DNA of 64,000 nucleotides from Winogradskya consettensis (GTDB lineage Bacteria > Actinomycetota > Actinomycetes > Mycobacteriales > Micromonosporaceae): NCBI RefSeq assembly GCF_018332715.1, contig NZ_BOQP01000008.1:1-64000 (forward strand). The letters are read 5' to 3'. Within the stretch, counting starts at the first letter, position 1. Each line of letters starts with the position of its first letter. The position numbers were made by a program, and so were the translations under genes. The notes beneath the pieces are model-generated. The model worked only from the letters and a program-made list of their open reading frames with translations, was not told the origin of the DNA and ran no database searches. Positions 16,442 through 26,006 of the stretch are shown here, in pieces.

Positions 16442-19186
16442 ATGACGCGGGACACCACCGCTCGCACGCTCTGCACCGAGGCGCTGGCCATCGCCGACGC
16501 CCAGCCGCGCCGGGCCTGGGGTCTGGCCGGGCAGGCCCTGGAGCTGGCCCGCGCGGCGCACGACCCGGAGTCCGCCGCGATCGCCGAGCGGGCGCGCGGG
16601 CTCGCCGCCCTGCACCTGGCCGACCTGGACACGGCGCTGCGGTGCGAGCGCGCGGCCGTGCGCCTGGCCCGCCGGGCCCGCAACCCCACGCTCGCCGCCG
16701 AGGCCCGGATGACCCTCGCGTACGTGCTGAGCTGCCACGGACAGCCGGGCCGTGCCATCGGCGTCATCGACCGGGCCCGCGCCGGACTGGACGGCCTGCA
16801 GCGGTTGCGCGCGAACGCGCAGCGCGGCGCGATCCTGCAGCAACTCGGGCGGCTCGGGGAGGCCCTCGACGCCTACCGGGACGTGCTGCCCCGGCTGCGC
16901 GCCGCCGGCGACTGGGTGTGGACGTGGCGGGTGCTCAACAACCGCGGCGTGCTCCAGGTCTTCCGCTACCACTTCGCCGAGGCACTCACCGATCTGCGCG
17001 AGGCCGAGCAGCTCAGCGAGCGGGAGGGGCTCGGCCTGCTCGCCGCGCAGGTGCAGGAGAACCTCGGCTTCGCCCACAGCCGGCAGGGGGCGATCCCCGG
17101 GGCGCTGCGCCATTTCCAGGAGGCCGAGCGGCGCTACCGGGTGCTCGGCGTGGGAGTCAGTTCGCTGCTGCTCGACCGGGCCGAGACGCTGCTCTCCGTC
17201 CGGCTCGCCCGCGAGGCCCGGGCCACCGCCGAGCAGGCCGTCGAGGAGCTGATCCGTACGCGCGGCGGTTTCAAGCTGCCCGAGGGTCAGCTGCTCGTGG
17301 CGACCGCGGCCCTGCTCGCCGGTGACTGCGGCACCGCGCTGCCGGCCGCTCGCCAGGCCGCTGCCGCGTTCACCCGTCAGCACCGCGGCGGCTGGAGCGC
17401 CCTCGCGAGGCTGGTCGGGCTGCGCTGCCGGCTCGGGCAGAACCTGCCGGTCGCGGTGCCGGAGGTGGTACGCATCGCCGCGGCACTGGACGCGGCCGGG
17501 TGGCGGCTGCCCGCCCTCGACGCCCGGATCATCGCGGCCCGCCTCGCCCTGACCCGCGGCCGTCCCGCGCAGGCCCGGGCGCTGCTCGCCGACGGCATCA
17601 TCCCCCGGACCGGCCCGGCCGAGCTGCGGATCCGGGCCTGCCAGGCCGTCGCGCTACGGCACCTGATCGACGGGCGCCGCCGTGCGGCCAGCGCCACGAT
17701 CACGGCCGGCCTGCGCATCGCCGGGCAGTACCGCGCCACGCTCGGCGCCCCCGACCTGCTGGCACACGTCTCCGGTCAGCGCACGGAGCTGGCCGAGATG
17801 GGCCTGCGGATGGCGGTCGAGGCCCGGTCGGCGCGCCGGGTGCTCGCCTGGGCCGAACGTGGCCGGGCCAGCCACCTGCTGCTCACCCGCGCGAGCCCGC
17901 CCGCCGACCCGGTCCTGGCCGCCGGGCTGACCGAGGTCCGCGCCGTGGTCGCCGAGCTGGCGGACGCCCGCCGCGCGGGCCGCCCCGTCGCCGCCCTGGA
18001 ACGCCGCCAGACGACCCTGGAGAACCGGGTCCGCGACCACCTGCACTCCCGGCGCGGCGACTACGCGGACGAGGCGGCACCCGTCACGGTGGACCAGCTC
18101 ACGGCAGCCCTCGGCGACGCCGTCCTGCTCGAATACGTCGAGAGCGACAACCACCTCTACGTCCTGCTGGTCGCCGACGGCCGGGTACGGCTGCACCCGC
18201 TCGGCCCGGTCGCCGCGATGACCGGCCTGCTGGAACACCTGCCGTTCGCCATGCGCCGGGCCGCAGCCGGGACGGGCCGCAGCGCGGAGGCAGCCGGCAC
18301 GCTGCTCAGCTCGCTCGGCACAAAACTCGACAACCTTCTGACCCGCACGGTACGCCCGGACCTCGCCGGCCGCCCCCTCGTCGTCGTCCCGACCGGCCCG
18401 CTGCAGTCCCTGCCCTGGGCCCTGCTCCCCTCCTGCGCCGACCGCCCGGTCACGGTCTCCCCCTCAGCCACCCTCTGGCACCAGGCCGCCCGATCCCAGG
18501 CCGCCCAGGCCGCCCGGTCTCAGGCCGCCCGATCGCAGGCCGCCCGCGGCGCGGCCGTCGCATCGCGCGGTGCTGCCGGTGCCGCGTTGACCGGTTCGTC
18601 TCAGGCGGGTGGCCTGCGGAGCGCGCGGTGGCTGGCGGTGGCCGGGCCGGATCTGCCCGGGGCCGGGGCGGAGATCGAGGCCCTGCGCCGGCTGAACCCC
18701 GGGGCCGGGGTGCTGACGGGCGCGGCCGCGACGGTGGGTGCGGTGCTGGCGGCGCTGCCCGGTGCGGGGCTGGCGCATCTGGCTGCGCACGGCACGTTCC
18801 GGCGGGACAACCCGCTGTTCTCGTCGCTGCGGCTCGCCGACGGGCCGCTGACCGTTCACGATCTGCAGACGCTCGCCGGCGTACCCGAGGTGGTGATCCT
18901 CGCGGCCTGCGACAGCGGGCTGTCGCTGGTCTGCCCGGGCGACGAACTGCTGGGCTTCTCCGCCGCGCTGCTGGCCATGGGCTCCCGGGCCCTGATCGCC
19001 GCGATGCTGCCGGTCCCCGACGGGCCGTCGGCGGTCCTGATGACGACCCTGCACCGGGAGCTCGCCGCCGGGGCACCTCCGGCGGTGGCCCTCGCCACCG
19101 CCCGTCGCGACCTGCTCACCGGCGGCGGCCCCGCCGAGCGCGTGGCCGCCGCCGGCTTCGTCTGCATCGGCGCCGGCCTCACCTGA
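16442..19186 (+). CDS. TPR-CHAT caspase-like protease
   Basis: The 914-residue product has a long TPR region (about residues 1-400; for example RGAILQQLGRLGEALDAYRDVLPRL and GFAHSRQGAIPGALRHFQEAERRY) and a C-terminal CHAT domain. The catalytic dyad is intact: H783 in AHLAAHGTF and C823 in ILAACDSG. Between them and the TPRs, residues of about 680-705 form a low-complexity insert of repeated QAARS units. CHAT proteases are caspase relatives; TPR-linked forms often act in bacterial immunity or cell death after a sensor is triggered. The ATG has GGAGGG upstream. The divergent subtilase, sigma factor and small protein are its likely partners. No nuclease or pore-forming effector is adjacent. Confidence 0.92.
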   Translation: MTRDTTARTLCTEALAIADAQPRRAWGLAGQALELARAAHDPESAAIAERARGLAALHLADLDTALRCERAAVRLARRARNPTLAAEARMTLAYVLSCHGQPGRAIGVIDRARAGLDGLQRLRANAQRGAILQQLGRLGEALDAYRDVLPRLRAAGDWVWTWRVLNNRGVLQVFRYHFAEALTDLREAEQLSEREGLGLLAAQVQENLGFAHSRQGAIPGALRHFQEAERRYRVLGVGVSSLLLDRAETLLSVRLAREARATAEQAVEELIRTRGGFKLPEGQLLVATAALLAGDCGTALPAARQAAAAFTRQHRGGWSALARLVGLRCRLGQNLPVAVPEVVRIAAALDAAGWRLPALDARIIAARLALTRGRPAQARALLADGIIPRTGPAELRIRACQAVALRHLIDGRRRAASATITAGLRIAGQYRATLGAPDLLAHVSGQRTELAEMGLRMAVEARSARRVLAWAERGRASHLLLTRASPPADPVLAAGLTEVRAVVAELADARRAGRPVAALERRQTTLENRVRDHLHSRRGDYADEAAPVTVDQLTAALGDAVLLEYVESDNHLYVLLVADGRVRLHPLGPVAAMTGLLEHLPFAMRRAAAGTGRSAEAAGTLLSSLGTKLDNLLTRTVRPDLAGRPLVVVPTGPLQSLPWALLPSCADRPVTVSPSATLWHQAARSQAAQAARSQAARSQAARGAAVASRGAAGAALTGSSQAGGLRSARWLAVAGPDLPGAGAEIEALRRLNPGAGVLTGAAATVGAVLAALPGAGLAHLAAHGTFRRDNPLFSSLRLADGPLTVHDLQTLAGVPEVVILAACDSGLSLVCPGDELLGFSAALLAMGSRALIAAMLPVPDGPSAVLMTTLHRELAAGAPPAVALATARRDLLTGGGPAERVAAAGFVCIGAGLT

Positions 19187-19205
19187 CCAGGCCGTAACCC
19201 CACGA

Positions 19206-21263
19206 TCAAGCCGCAAGCCCGTGCAGCGCCACCGCACCCGGCACCACCCCACCCGGCCCGCCAGCAACGGCCACCAAGGCCCCCGGCCGATCCGCCCCCG
19301 GCCCATCCGCCCCCGGCCCATCCGCACCCGGCCCGGCAGCAGCGGGCACCATCGCACCCAACTGGGCAGCAACAGGCGCAACAGCGCCAGCAACAGGCGC
19401 AACAGCGGCGGCAAGAGGCGCAACAGCGGCGGTAACGGGCACCCGCGGCCGGGCGCCGACGGCGAAGCGGCTCTCGGGTGTCAGCAGGAGTTCCAGGCGA
19501 TCGAGGTCGCCGCACGCACGCGCCGCGGCGACCCGTTCGAGGTGCTCCTGGAAGTGCGCGACCATCCGGATCTGCCCGGCGGCGAGCGTGTGGTGCCCAC
19601 CCGCGACCAGCCGGTCGGCCCAGCTCAGCAGCGGATGCGCAGTATCGCAGGGTAGTGCCGTCACGTGCGAGACCTCGTCGAGCAGCCGCTGCAACGCGCC
19701 CAGGTCGCGCCTTTCCGGGGCGCTGAGCACGGCGAACAGGTCCATCCGGTGGACGTCGTCCCAGGCGGTGAGCGTGCCCTCGAACCACATTCGGTCCAGG
19801 CGGCTCAGCGCGAGGGCGGCCCGGCCGAGGATCGAGGTTTCCGCCAGGTCGCGTTCGGCGAGGATGCCCGCGATGTTCTCCTCCAGGAACGGGCCGTGGA
19901 AGCCGGTGTCGGGGTCCATGTAGCGCAGGATCTGGGCGCCGCCCACCCCGACGCCGTCGACGCCGGTGCAGACGGCGCCGGCGAGGTTGTGCAGGCGGAA
20001 GCCCGCGGAGAAGTACGTCAGCAGCCCCCGTTCGTGCGCCCGGTGCACGAGCGTGACGGCTTCGGCGTACGACAGCTGCTCCAGTACGCACCTGCTCGGG
20101 TACGTGTTCGCCGTGCCGTCCCAGGTGACCTTGTCGAAGCCGCCCGCGCGGGTCAGGGCGATGCCGAGCAGCCCGATCTCGAGCCGGTCGACGATCATCC
20201 GGCCGTCGAGCAGGCCCCCGGCGCGGTCGTCGAAGAACGGCGTGTTCACGTTGAACGCGGCGGACAGCACCTGTGTGAAGCGGTCCCGGGTGACGCCGGC
20301 GCGGACGGCTCGCATGAACCGGACGGCCTGCCGTGCGGTCATCCCCTCGATGGCGATCTTGCATTCGGCGATGCCCTGCGCGAACAGCGCCGAGCAGGCC
20401 GCGGCGACGGTCCGGCTGGTCTTCAGCATCGACGGCTCGACGGGACCCTCGAAGACGGGCCGCCCCACGTACGACGAGACCGGCGCGTCGTCGCCGACCA
20501 GCAGCCGCACCTGCGCGACCGTCCGCGGGTCCGGGATCCGGTACGGCTCGACGTGCGTACGGTCCTGATGCCCGCCGCGTTCGAGGTGTTCGATGTGGAC
20601 GATGACGCCGTCGAGGTTGGCCAGCGCGCGCACCGTACCGTCGAGATGACCTTCGCCCGGGTCGGTGACCGACATGTACGTCTGATGGTCCCGGAATCCC
20701 GAGGTGCCCCACGTGCACGCCGATCCGGGGCCCCGGGCCAGCGTCTCGAAGGCGAACCGCTCGGCGACGAGGTGTTCAGCGGTGGGCCGGTGCCCGTCGC
20801 GGCGGGCCGCGGCGGTGAGGTCCCGGAGCGCATCGAGCAGGGAAGCGCCGCCGAGCCGCAGCTCCAGGGCGCCGTCCACCGCTGTGATGAGCGAGCCGGC
20901 CCCGCCCGGCCCGAGTCGCAGCGTGTCGGCGAGCGCGGTCAGCACCGCCGAGTACGAAGCCCAGACCTCGGCGACCGTGGCGGACGGATCCAGCACGACG
21001 CCGAGCCCCCGCACCACCTCGGCGAGGGCGCCGCCCCGGCCGGGGAATTCGTCGGCCAGCAGCCGGCCCTGCTCGACCAGCTCCGCGTAGCTCTCGTCCA
21101 GGCTCAGCGCCTCGGCGAGCACCGCCCCCTGCAGCTGCCGGTACGCGGCGTCGACCGGGACCGTCGCCTTGACCCACCGCGCGCCGGCCTGGCGCAGCAG
21201 GTCCCTTGCGTGGGCCACGGCCACGGCCCGCACGGTCCCGTCAGGAATGCGGAAAACATGCAT
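19206..21263 (-). CDS. Large protein of unknown function, TIM-barrel-like middle domain
   Basis: I do not recognise this 685-residue protein. The N-terminal 170 residues are helical. The middle (about 180-530) alternates strands and helices, with conserved-looking motifs such as HIEHLERGGHQDRT, FNVNTPFFDD, GFDKVTWDG (K378), LLTYFSAGFR and GVDGVGVGG. The last two recall lysine-dependent TIM-barrel aldolases/lyases such as (5-formylfuran-3-yl)methyl phosphate synthase, but this is a weak resemblance. The last 65 residues are Ala/Pro/Gly low complexity with AVAPVA and PGADG repeats. ATG 21263 has GGGGGA seven bases upstream. The multicopper oxidase gene ends 105 bp upstream on the same strand, so they may be co-transcribed. 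Confidence 0.7.
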   Translation of the reverse strand: MHVFRIPDGTVRAVAVAHARDLLRQAGARWVKATVPVDAAYRQLQGAVLAEALSLDESYAELVEQGRLLADEFPGRGGALAEVVRGLGVVLDPSATVAEVWASYSAVLTALADTLRLGPGGAGSLITAVDGALELRLGGASLLDALRDLTAAARRDGHRPTAEHLVAERFAFETLARGPGSACTWGTSGFRDHQTYMSVTDPGEGHLDGTVRALANLDGVIVHIEHLERGGHQDRTHVEPYRIPDPRTVAQVRLLVGDDAPVSSYVGRPVFEGPVEPSMLKTSRTVAAACSALFAQGIAECKIAIEGMTARQAVRFMRAVRAGVTRDRFTQVLSAAFNVNTPFFDDRAGGLLDGRMIVDRLEIGLLGIALTRAGGFDKVTWDGTANTYPSRCVLEQLSYAEAVTLVHRAHERGLLTYFSAGFRLHNLAGAVCTGVDGVGVGGAQILRYMDPDTGFHGPFLEENIAGILAERDLAETSILGRAALALSRLDRMWFEGTLTAWDDVHRMDLFAVLSAPERRDLGALQRLLDEVSHVTALPCDTAHPLLSWADRLVAGGHHTLAAGQIRMVAHFQEHLERVAAARACGDLDRLELLLTPESRFAVGARPRVPVTAAVAPLAAAVAPVAGAVAPVAAQLGAMVPAAAGPGADGPGADGPGADRPGALVAVAGGPGGVVPGAVALHGLAA

Positions 21264-21368
21264 CAGTCTTTCCCCCGTTGTGCGGCCGGCGAAGGTGCCG
21301 GCTGGTTGCTCGTTACGCAGATCGGAGCAGCCCACCGGCACCTTGATACGACGGGATTCGCCACACCG

Positions 21369-23117
21369 TCAGTGCTCGTGCCCGCCGGGCATGCCGGGGA
21401 CACCGGCGGGCATCACGACGAACGGCCGCATCATCCCGGCGTCCTCGTGTTCGAGCAGGTGGCAGTGGTAGACGTAGCGCCCGCTGTGCCCGGTGAAGCG
21501 GGCGGCGACCACGGCCATCTCGTTCGGGTTGACGCGTACGGTGTCCTTCCAGCCCTGCTCCTGCAGCGGGGTCTCGATCGTCCGCAGATATCGGACAGCC
21601 GGGTTCGCCTCGCCGGTGGCCGGGTCGAAGCCGCTCGCGTCGTACACCTCGCGCCGCAGGATCTGGAACTGCACGAGGTGCAGGTGGATGGGGTGCATCT
21701 GGCCGCTGAGGTTGAGGACCCGCCAGATCTCCCACGAGTCCTGCACGACGTGGATCGTCGCGGCATCCGCCCAGGTCCCGGCCGCCACCCGGTAACCGGT
21801 GCTCGCGCCGCTGACGTCGCTCACCTGCACGATGCCGGGCCCGGCGGGCGACTCCTGCATCTCGCGCAGGGGCTTCGTGGACTTGACCAGCATGATCATG
21901 CGATGGCCGTGCTCGTGGGGGAGGTCGTCGCGGGTGAGGCGGCGGAAGGTCGGTGACAGCGCACCTGGTACGCGTACCCGTGGGATCGGACCTTGGGCCC
22001 GCTCGACCCGCAGCTGCATGACCTGGGGGAACGCCAGTCGGTGCGCGGCATCGGGTTGTCCCGGCGGAACCTCGGCCGGCTTGCCCAGATAGGGCGCCGC
22101 CGCCGTGTTCACCAGGGTCAACGTCCGGCCCGCCTGCGCCTGCAGGTCGATCAGGACGTCGGCGCGTTCCGCGGGTGCCAGGACCAGGCCTTCCACGGGT
22201 ACGGGCACCGGGGCCCCGAGCAGCCCGCCGTCCGTCCCGATCACGTGCAGCACATCGGGCACCGGGTCGCCGCACTCGTCGAGCAGCACCAGCCGGTACG
22301 TGCGGGCGTTCGACGCGTTGACCAGCCGCAACCGGTGCAGCGCGGGCCGCATCCGCGCGTAGGGCCAGATCCGCCCGTTGACGCACGTGTACGGCCCGAA
22401 GAACTCGTTCGCCCCGGTCTCCGTCTTGTGCAGCAGCCGCCCGGTGAACAGCCCGTCCTCGTCGAGGTCGAGGTTCACGTCCCGGATCGTCAGCGCCAGC
22501 TCGCGCCGCCCGGCCGGCAGGTGCAGCCCGGCCTCCTCCTCGTCGCGGATCAGGTACTGCCCGGCGAGCCCGGCGTACACCTGATAGGCCGTGAGGTTCA
22601 TGGCGTGGTCGTGGTACCAGAGCCCGCTCGCGCGCTGCCGGTTCGGATACGTGTAGATCGACCGCTCTCCCGGCGAGACGCCGTTCTCGGGCCACCCGTC
22701 GCTGTCGCCCCCGACCGCCGCCCCGTGCACGTGCACCGCGGTCCAGGCAGGGACATCGGACAGATCTCTGGGTACGCCACCCGAGCGGCCCGGCTCGTTC
22801 TGGCTCCCGGGCGGCGCGGCGACCGACGCGAACGGCAGCGGCCCGGTCAGCTCGTTGATCCAGTGCACTCGCAGGGTCTGATCGCGCGACACCTCGATGG
22901 TCGGGCCGGGCAGATGGCCCTCGTACGCCCACACCGGGGTCAGCGGTAACGCCCGGTGCAGGCTCACCTCGGCGGTGCGGGCGCGGATCTTCAGGACGCC
23001 GGCGCGCCGCCCGGTCCGCGGTGGCCGTAGCACCGGTGCGACCGGCAGCTCGTCGACGAACGGGGTCAGCGTGGCGCCGGTGCGGACGGGTGCGGGTGTG
23101 CTCATGGTCATGGTCAT
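21369..23117 (-). CDS. Multicopper oxidase (CotA / phenoxazinone-synthase-like)
   Basis: The 582-residue product has all four copper-binding motifs: HVHG, WYHDHA, HPIHLHL and HCHLLEHEDAGMM, giving type 1, 2 and 3 sites. Length and sequence (GHLPGPTIEV, FTGHSGRYVYHCH) fit the bacterial laccase / CotA / bilirubin-oxidase group, which oxidises phenols or metals while reducing oxygen to water. No signal peptide follows the chosen starts (ATG 23117, 23111 or 23105, encoding MTMTMSTP), so it may be cytoplasmic or spore/coat-like. No strong ribosome site is seen. It diverges from the PL9 gene across a 124 bp AT-richer promoter region. Confidence 0.92.
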   Translation of the reverse strand: MTMTMSTPAPVRTGATLTPFVDELPVAPVLRPPRTGRRAGVLKIRARTAEVSLHRALPLTPVWAYEGHLPGPTIEVSRDQTLRVHWINELTGPLPFASVAAPPGSQNEPGRSGGVPRDLSDVPAWTAVHVHGAAVGGDSDGWPENGVSPGERSIYTYPNRQRASGLWYHDHAMNLTAYQVYAGLAGQYLIRDEEEAGLHLPAGRRELALTIRDVNLDLDEDGLFTGRLLHKTETGANEFFGPYTCVNGRIWPYARMRPALHRLRLVNASNARTYRLVLLDECGDPVPDVLHVIGTDGGLLGAPVPVPVEGLVLAPAERADVLIDLQAQAGRTLTLVNTAAAPYLGKPAEVPPGQPDAAHRLAFPQVMQLRVERAQGPIPRVRVPGALSPTFRRLTRDDLPHEHGHRMIMLVKSTKPLREMQESPAGPGIVQVSDVSGASTGYRVAAGTWADAATIHVVQDSWEIWRVLNLSGQMHPIHLHLVQFQILRREVYDASGFDPATGEANPAVRYLRTIETPLQEQGWKDTVRVNPNEMAVVAARFTGHSGRYVYHCHLLEHEDAGMMRPFVVMPAGVPGMPGGHEH

Positions 23118-23241
23118 GGAACACATTGTGGCGACCTTGGATGCAACAAACCTGCAAATCCAATTCATTGACTGACGTATATCTCTGGTGGGACATTCGG
23201 CTAGCGGCATTCAGTCACATTCCCGACAAGGAGAAATTGCT

Positions 23242-25032
23242 ATGGCGCCATCTTTACGGGCCCGCACACTGCGCCGGGCGGCCGGCGCCGGAGGGCTGAT
23301 AGCCCTGGTGACAGCGGGTCTGGTGATATCGGTGGCGACCGCGCAGGCAGCCACGGTCTTCACCGCCGACTTCGAATCGGGCAGCACCAGCGCGTGGTCG
23401 AAATCGGGTGGCACATGGTCGATCGTCGCCGATGGATCACAGACTCTGCGGCAGGCCGTCGCCACCAGTGAGAATGCCCGGGAATTCGCCGGCGACACCG
23501 CGTGGACCGACTACACGGTCTCCGCGCGGGTCAAGCCGCTCTCCCTCGCGTCGAACGGATTCGCCGGCCTGCTGGCACGGGCCGGCAGCGCGACCACGTT
23601 CTACCGGCTGGCGCTGCTGCCCGGCAACCAGGCGCAGCTGCAGGCCGTCAACAGCGGCGCGGTCACCGTCCTCGGCACCGCGTCCCGCACCGTCGCCACG
23701 GGCACTTGGTACACGCTGAGTCTCACCGTCTCCGGCTCCACGATCACCGGCAGCGTCGACGGCGCCGCGGTCGGATCCGCCACGAACTCGTCCGTCTCCG
23801 CGGGGCGGATCGGGCTGCAGACGGCATACGCGACAGCCGGTTTCGACGATGTCACGGTGAACACCACCGGCGGCTCGACGCCGTCGTCACCGCCCACGAC
23901 CTCGTCGCCCACGCCTTCGTCCTCGGCCTCTCCGCCGCCGACGACCGGGGACACGATCTACGCGTCGCCCACCGGCAGTGCGAGCGCGGCCGGCACGATC
24001 TCGGCGCCCACGACCCTGGTCGCGGCGCTCACCCGGGTCGCGGCGGGCGGGACGATCTACCTGCGCGGCGGCACCTACAGCTCCACGGCGACCGTCACGA
24101 TCGCGGCCGGGAACAACGGCACGTCGAGCGCTCGCAAGACGCTCTCGGCGTACCCAGGGGAAACTCCGATCTTGAACTTCTCCGCCCAGACGGAGGATCC
24201 GGCCAACCGTGGCCTGGCGCTCAACGGCAACTACTGGCGCCTCTACGGGCTGGTCGTCGAACGCGCCGGGGACAACGGGATCTTCGTCGGGGGCAGCAAC
24301 AACATCATCGAGCGGACCATCACCCGCTACAACCGCGACTCCGGCCTGCAGCTGTCCCGGATCGCCTCGGACACCCCGAACAGCCAGTGGCCCGCGAACA
24401 ACCTGGTCCTGAGCGCGGAATCGCACGACAACGCCGACTCGGACGGCGAGGACGCGGACGGTTTCGCCGCGAAGCTCACCATCGGCACCGGCAACGTCTT
24501 CCGCTACGACGTGTCGCACAACAACATCGACGACGGGTGGGACCTCTACACCAAGACCGACACCGGCGCGATCGGCCCGGTGACGATCGAGGACTCGCTC
24601 TCCTACACCAACGGCACGCTCAGCAACGGCACGGTCAACGCGAACGGCGACCGCAACGGCTACAAGCTCGGCGGCGACGACATCGCGGTCAACCACATCG
24701 TCCGGCGCAACGTGGCGTACAACAACGGCCACCACGGGTTCACCTACAACAGCAACCCCGGCACGATGACGATCTCGAACAACGTCGGCGTCAACAACGC
24801 CGAGCGCAACTTCTCGTTCGACGCCGGCACCTCGGTCTTCCGCAACAACACGTCGTGCCGCACCATCAGCGGCTCCAACGACAAGACCGTCGGCAACGCG
24901 GACAGCTCCAACCAGTTCTGGACCGGCACGAACGGCTCCCGATGCGCGAATCTCACCGGCGCGCTCGGCTGGTCGTTCGCCGCAGACGGCAAGCTGGTCG
25001 TCACCTTCGGCGGAAAGGTAGTCACCCCATGA
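23242..25032 (+). CDS. Secreted PL9-type pectate lyase with N-terminal beta-sandwich domain
   Basis: The 596-residue product has a Sec signal ending in AQAA, a beta-sandwich (LamG-like) domain at about 35-210 (ADFESGSTSAWSKSGG), a Pro/Ser/Thr linker at 215-235, and a right-handed beta-helix. The HDNADSDGEDADGFAAKL segment holds clustered aspartates for calcium and the probable catalytic lysine K411, as in family 9 polysaccharide lyases acting on polygalacturonate. The beta-sandwich probably binds carbohydrate. The start has AAGGAG upstream. The gene overlaps the pectinesterase gene by ATGA, so pectin demethylation and cleavage are produced together. Confidence 0.88.
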   Translation: MAPSLRARTLRRAAGAGGLIALVTAGLVISVATAQAATVFTADFESGSTSAWSKSGGTWSIVADGSQTLRQAVATSENAREFAGDTAWTDYTVSARVKPLSLASNGFAGLLARAGSATTFYRLALLPGNQAQLQAVNSGAVTVLGTASRTVATGTWYTLSLTVSGSTITGSVDGAAVGSATNSSVSAGRIGLQTAYATAGFDDVTVNTTGGSTPSSPPTTSSPTPSSSASPPPTTGDTIYASPTGSASAAGTISAPTTLVAALTRVAAGGTIYLRGGTYSSTATVTIAAGNNGTSSARKTLSAYPGETPILNFSAQTEDPANRGLALNGNYWRLYGLVVERAGDNGIFVGGSNNIIERTITRYNRDSGLQLSRIASDTPNSQWPANNLVLSAESHDNADSDGEDADGFAAKLTIGTGNVFRYDVSHNNIDDGWDLYTKTDTGAIGPVTIEDSLSYTNGTLSNGTVNANGDRNGYKLGGDDIAVNHIVRRNVAYNNGHHGFTYNSNPGTMTISNNVGVNNAERNFSFDAGTSVFRNNTSCRTISGSNDKTVGNADSSNQFWTGTNGSRCANLTGALGWSFAADGKLVVTFGGKVVTP

Positions 25033-25997
25033 TCGCTCCTCTGCTGCTCGTCGCCTCGCTGTTCGTCGCGCCCACGTCCCTGGCCGCCACGATCACCGTC
25101 GCGGCGGACGGCTCCGGCAACTACACCACCATCCAGGCGGCGATCAGCGCCGCGACCACAGGCACGATCATCACGGTCAAGCCCGGCACCTACCAGGGCC
25201 AGGTGCAGATCCCGGCGAGCAAGTCGGGCATCACCATCCAGGGCTCGACCGGCACGTCCGGCGACATCGTCATCACCGGCAACAAACCCCAGTCCACCGC
25301 GGGTACGGCCGGCAGCGCCACGGTCTACAACCTCGCCGCGAACACCACCATCAAGGGCCTGACGATGCAGAACACGTACGGCGAGGGCAGCCAGGCCCTC
25401 GCGCTGTACGCCGCCGGCGACCGTCAGACGTATCGCAACGTGCAGATGAAGGGCTACCAGGACACGTTCCTGTCGTGGGGCGGCACGGGCAGTTCCCAGA
25501 TCCGCCAGTACGTCTACAAGTCCTACATCGAGGGCGCCGTCGACTTCATCTACGGCAACGGCGCGGTCGTCATCGACTCCACGACCATCAAGTCCCTCGA
25601 CCGCGGCAGCTCCAACAACGGCTACATCACCGCCGCGGCGACCAACGCCTCCAACGCGTACGGCATCCTCATCACCCGCTCGACCCTGCAGGGCCCGTCC
25701 GCCGCGCAGACCGTAGCCCTGGGCCGCTGCTGGCACGCGGGCGGCGCCGCAGACGCCATCGGTCAGGTGCTGGTCCGCGAGTCCACCCTCGGCGGCCATA
25801 TCCGCCAGGCCGGCGCGTGGCAGGACATGAGCGGCTTCTCCTGGAAGACCTGCAGATTCAATGAGTACGCGAACACGGGCTCGGGTGCTTCCACCGGCAC
25901 CAGCGACCGTCCGCAGATGAGCGCCTCCACCGCGGCTAACTACACCTCCCAGAAGTACCTGGCCGGCTCCGATGGCTGGAACCCCGTCGTTTCGTAA
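25029..25997 (+). CDS. Secreted pectin methylesterase (CE8)
   Basis: The 322-residue product has a short signal peptide (MIAPLLLVASLFVAPTSLAA) and a beta-helix with carbohydrate esterase 8 motifs: GNYTTIQAAIS, Q144-DTF, the catalytic aspartate D172 in GAVDFIYGN, and the LGR-x-W arginine motif. It removes methyl groups from homogalacturonan, opening it to the pectate lyase encoded upstream. The start is coupled to that gene (ATGA). The frame is complete and of normal length, and the GH12 gene follows after 9 bp. Confidence 0.93.
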   Translation: MIAPLLLVASLFVAPTSLAATITVAADGSGNYTTIQAAISAATTGTIITVKPGTYQGQVQIPASKSGITIQGSTGTSGDIVITGNKPQSTAGTAGSATVYNLAANTTIKGLTMQNTYGEGSQALALYAAGDRQTYRNVQMKGYQDTFLSWGGTGSSQIRQYVYKSYIEGAVDFIYGNGAVVIDSTTIKSLDRGSSNNGYITAAATNASNAYGILITRSTLQGPSAAQTVALGRCWHAGGAADAIGQVLVRESTLGGHIRQAGAWQDMSGFSWKTCRFNEYANTGSGASTGTSDRPQMSASTAANYTSQKYLAGSDGWNPVVS

Positions 25998-26006
25998 AGA
26001 GGCTTT

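Noticed and set aside
16411..19197. Long alternative frames overlapping the TPR-CHAT gene
   Set aside because: They are Arg/Pro/Gly-rich products of high GC and have no motifs; the CHAT frame has a ribosome site and both catalytic residues.
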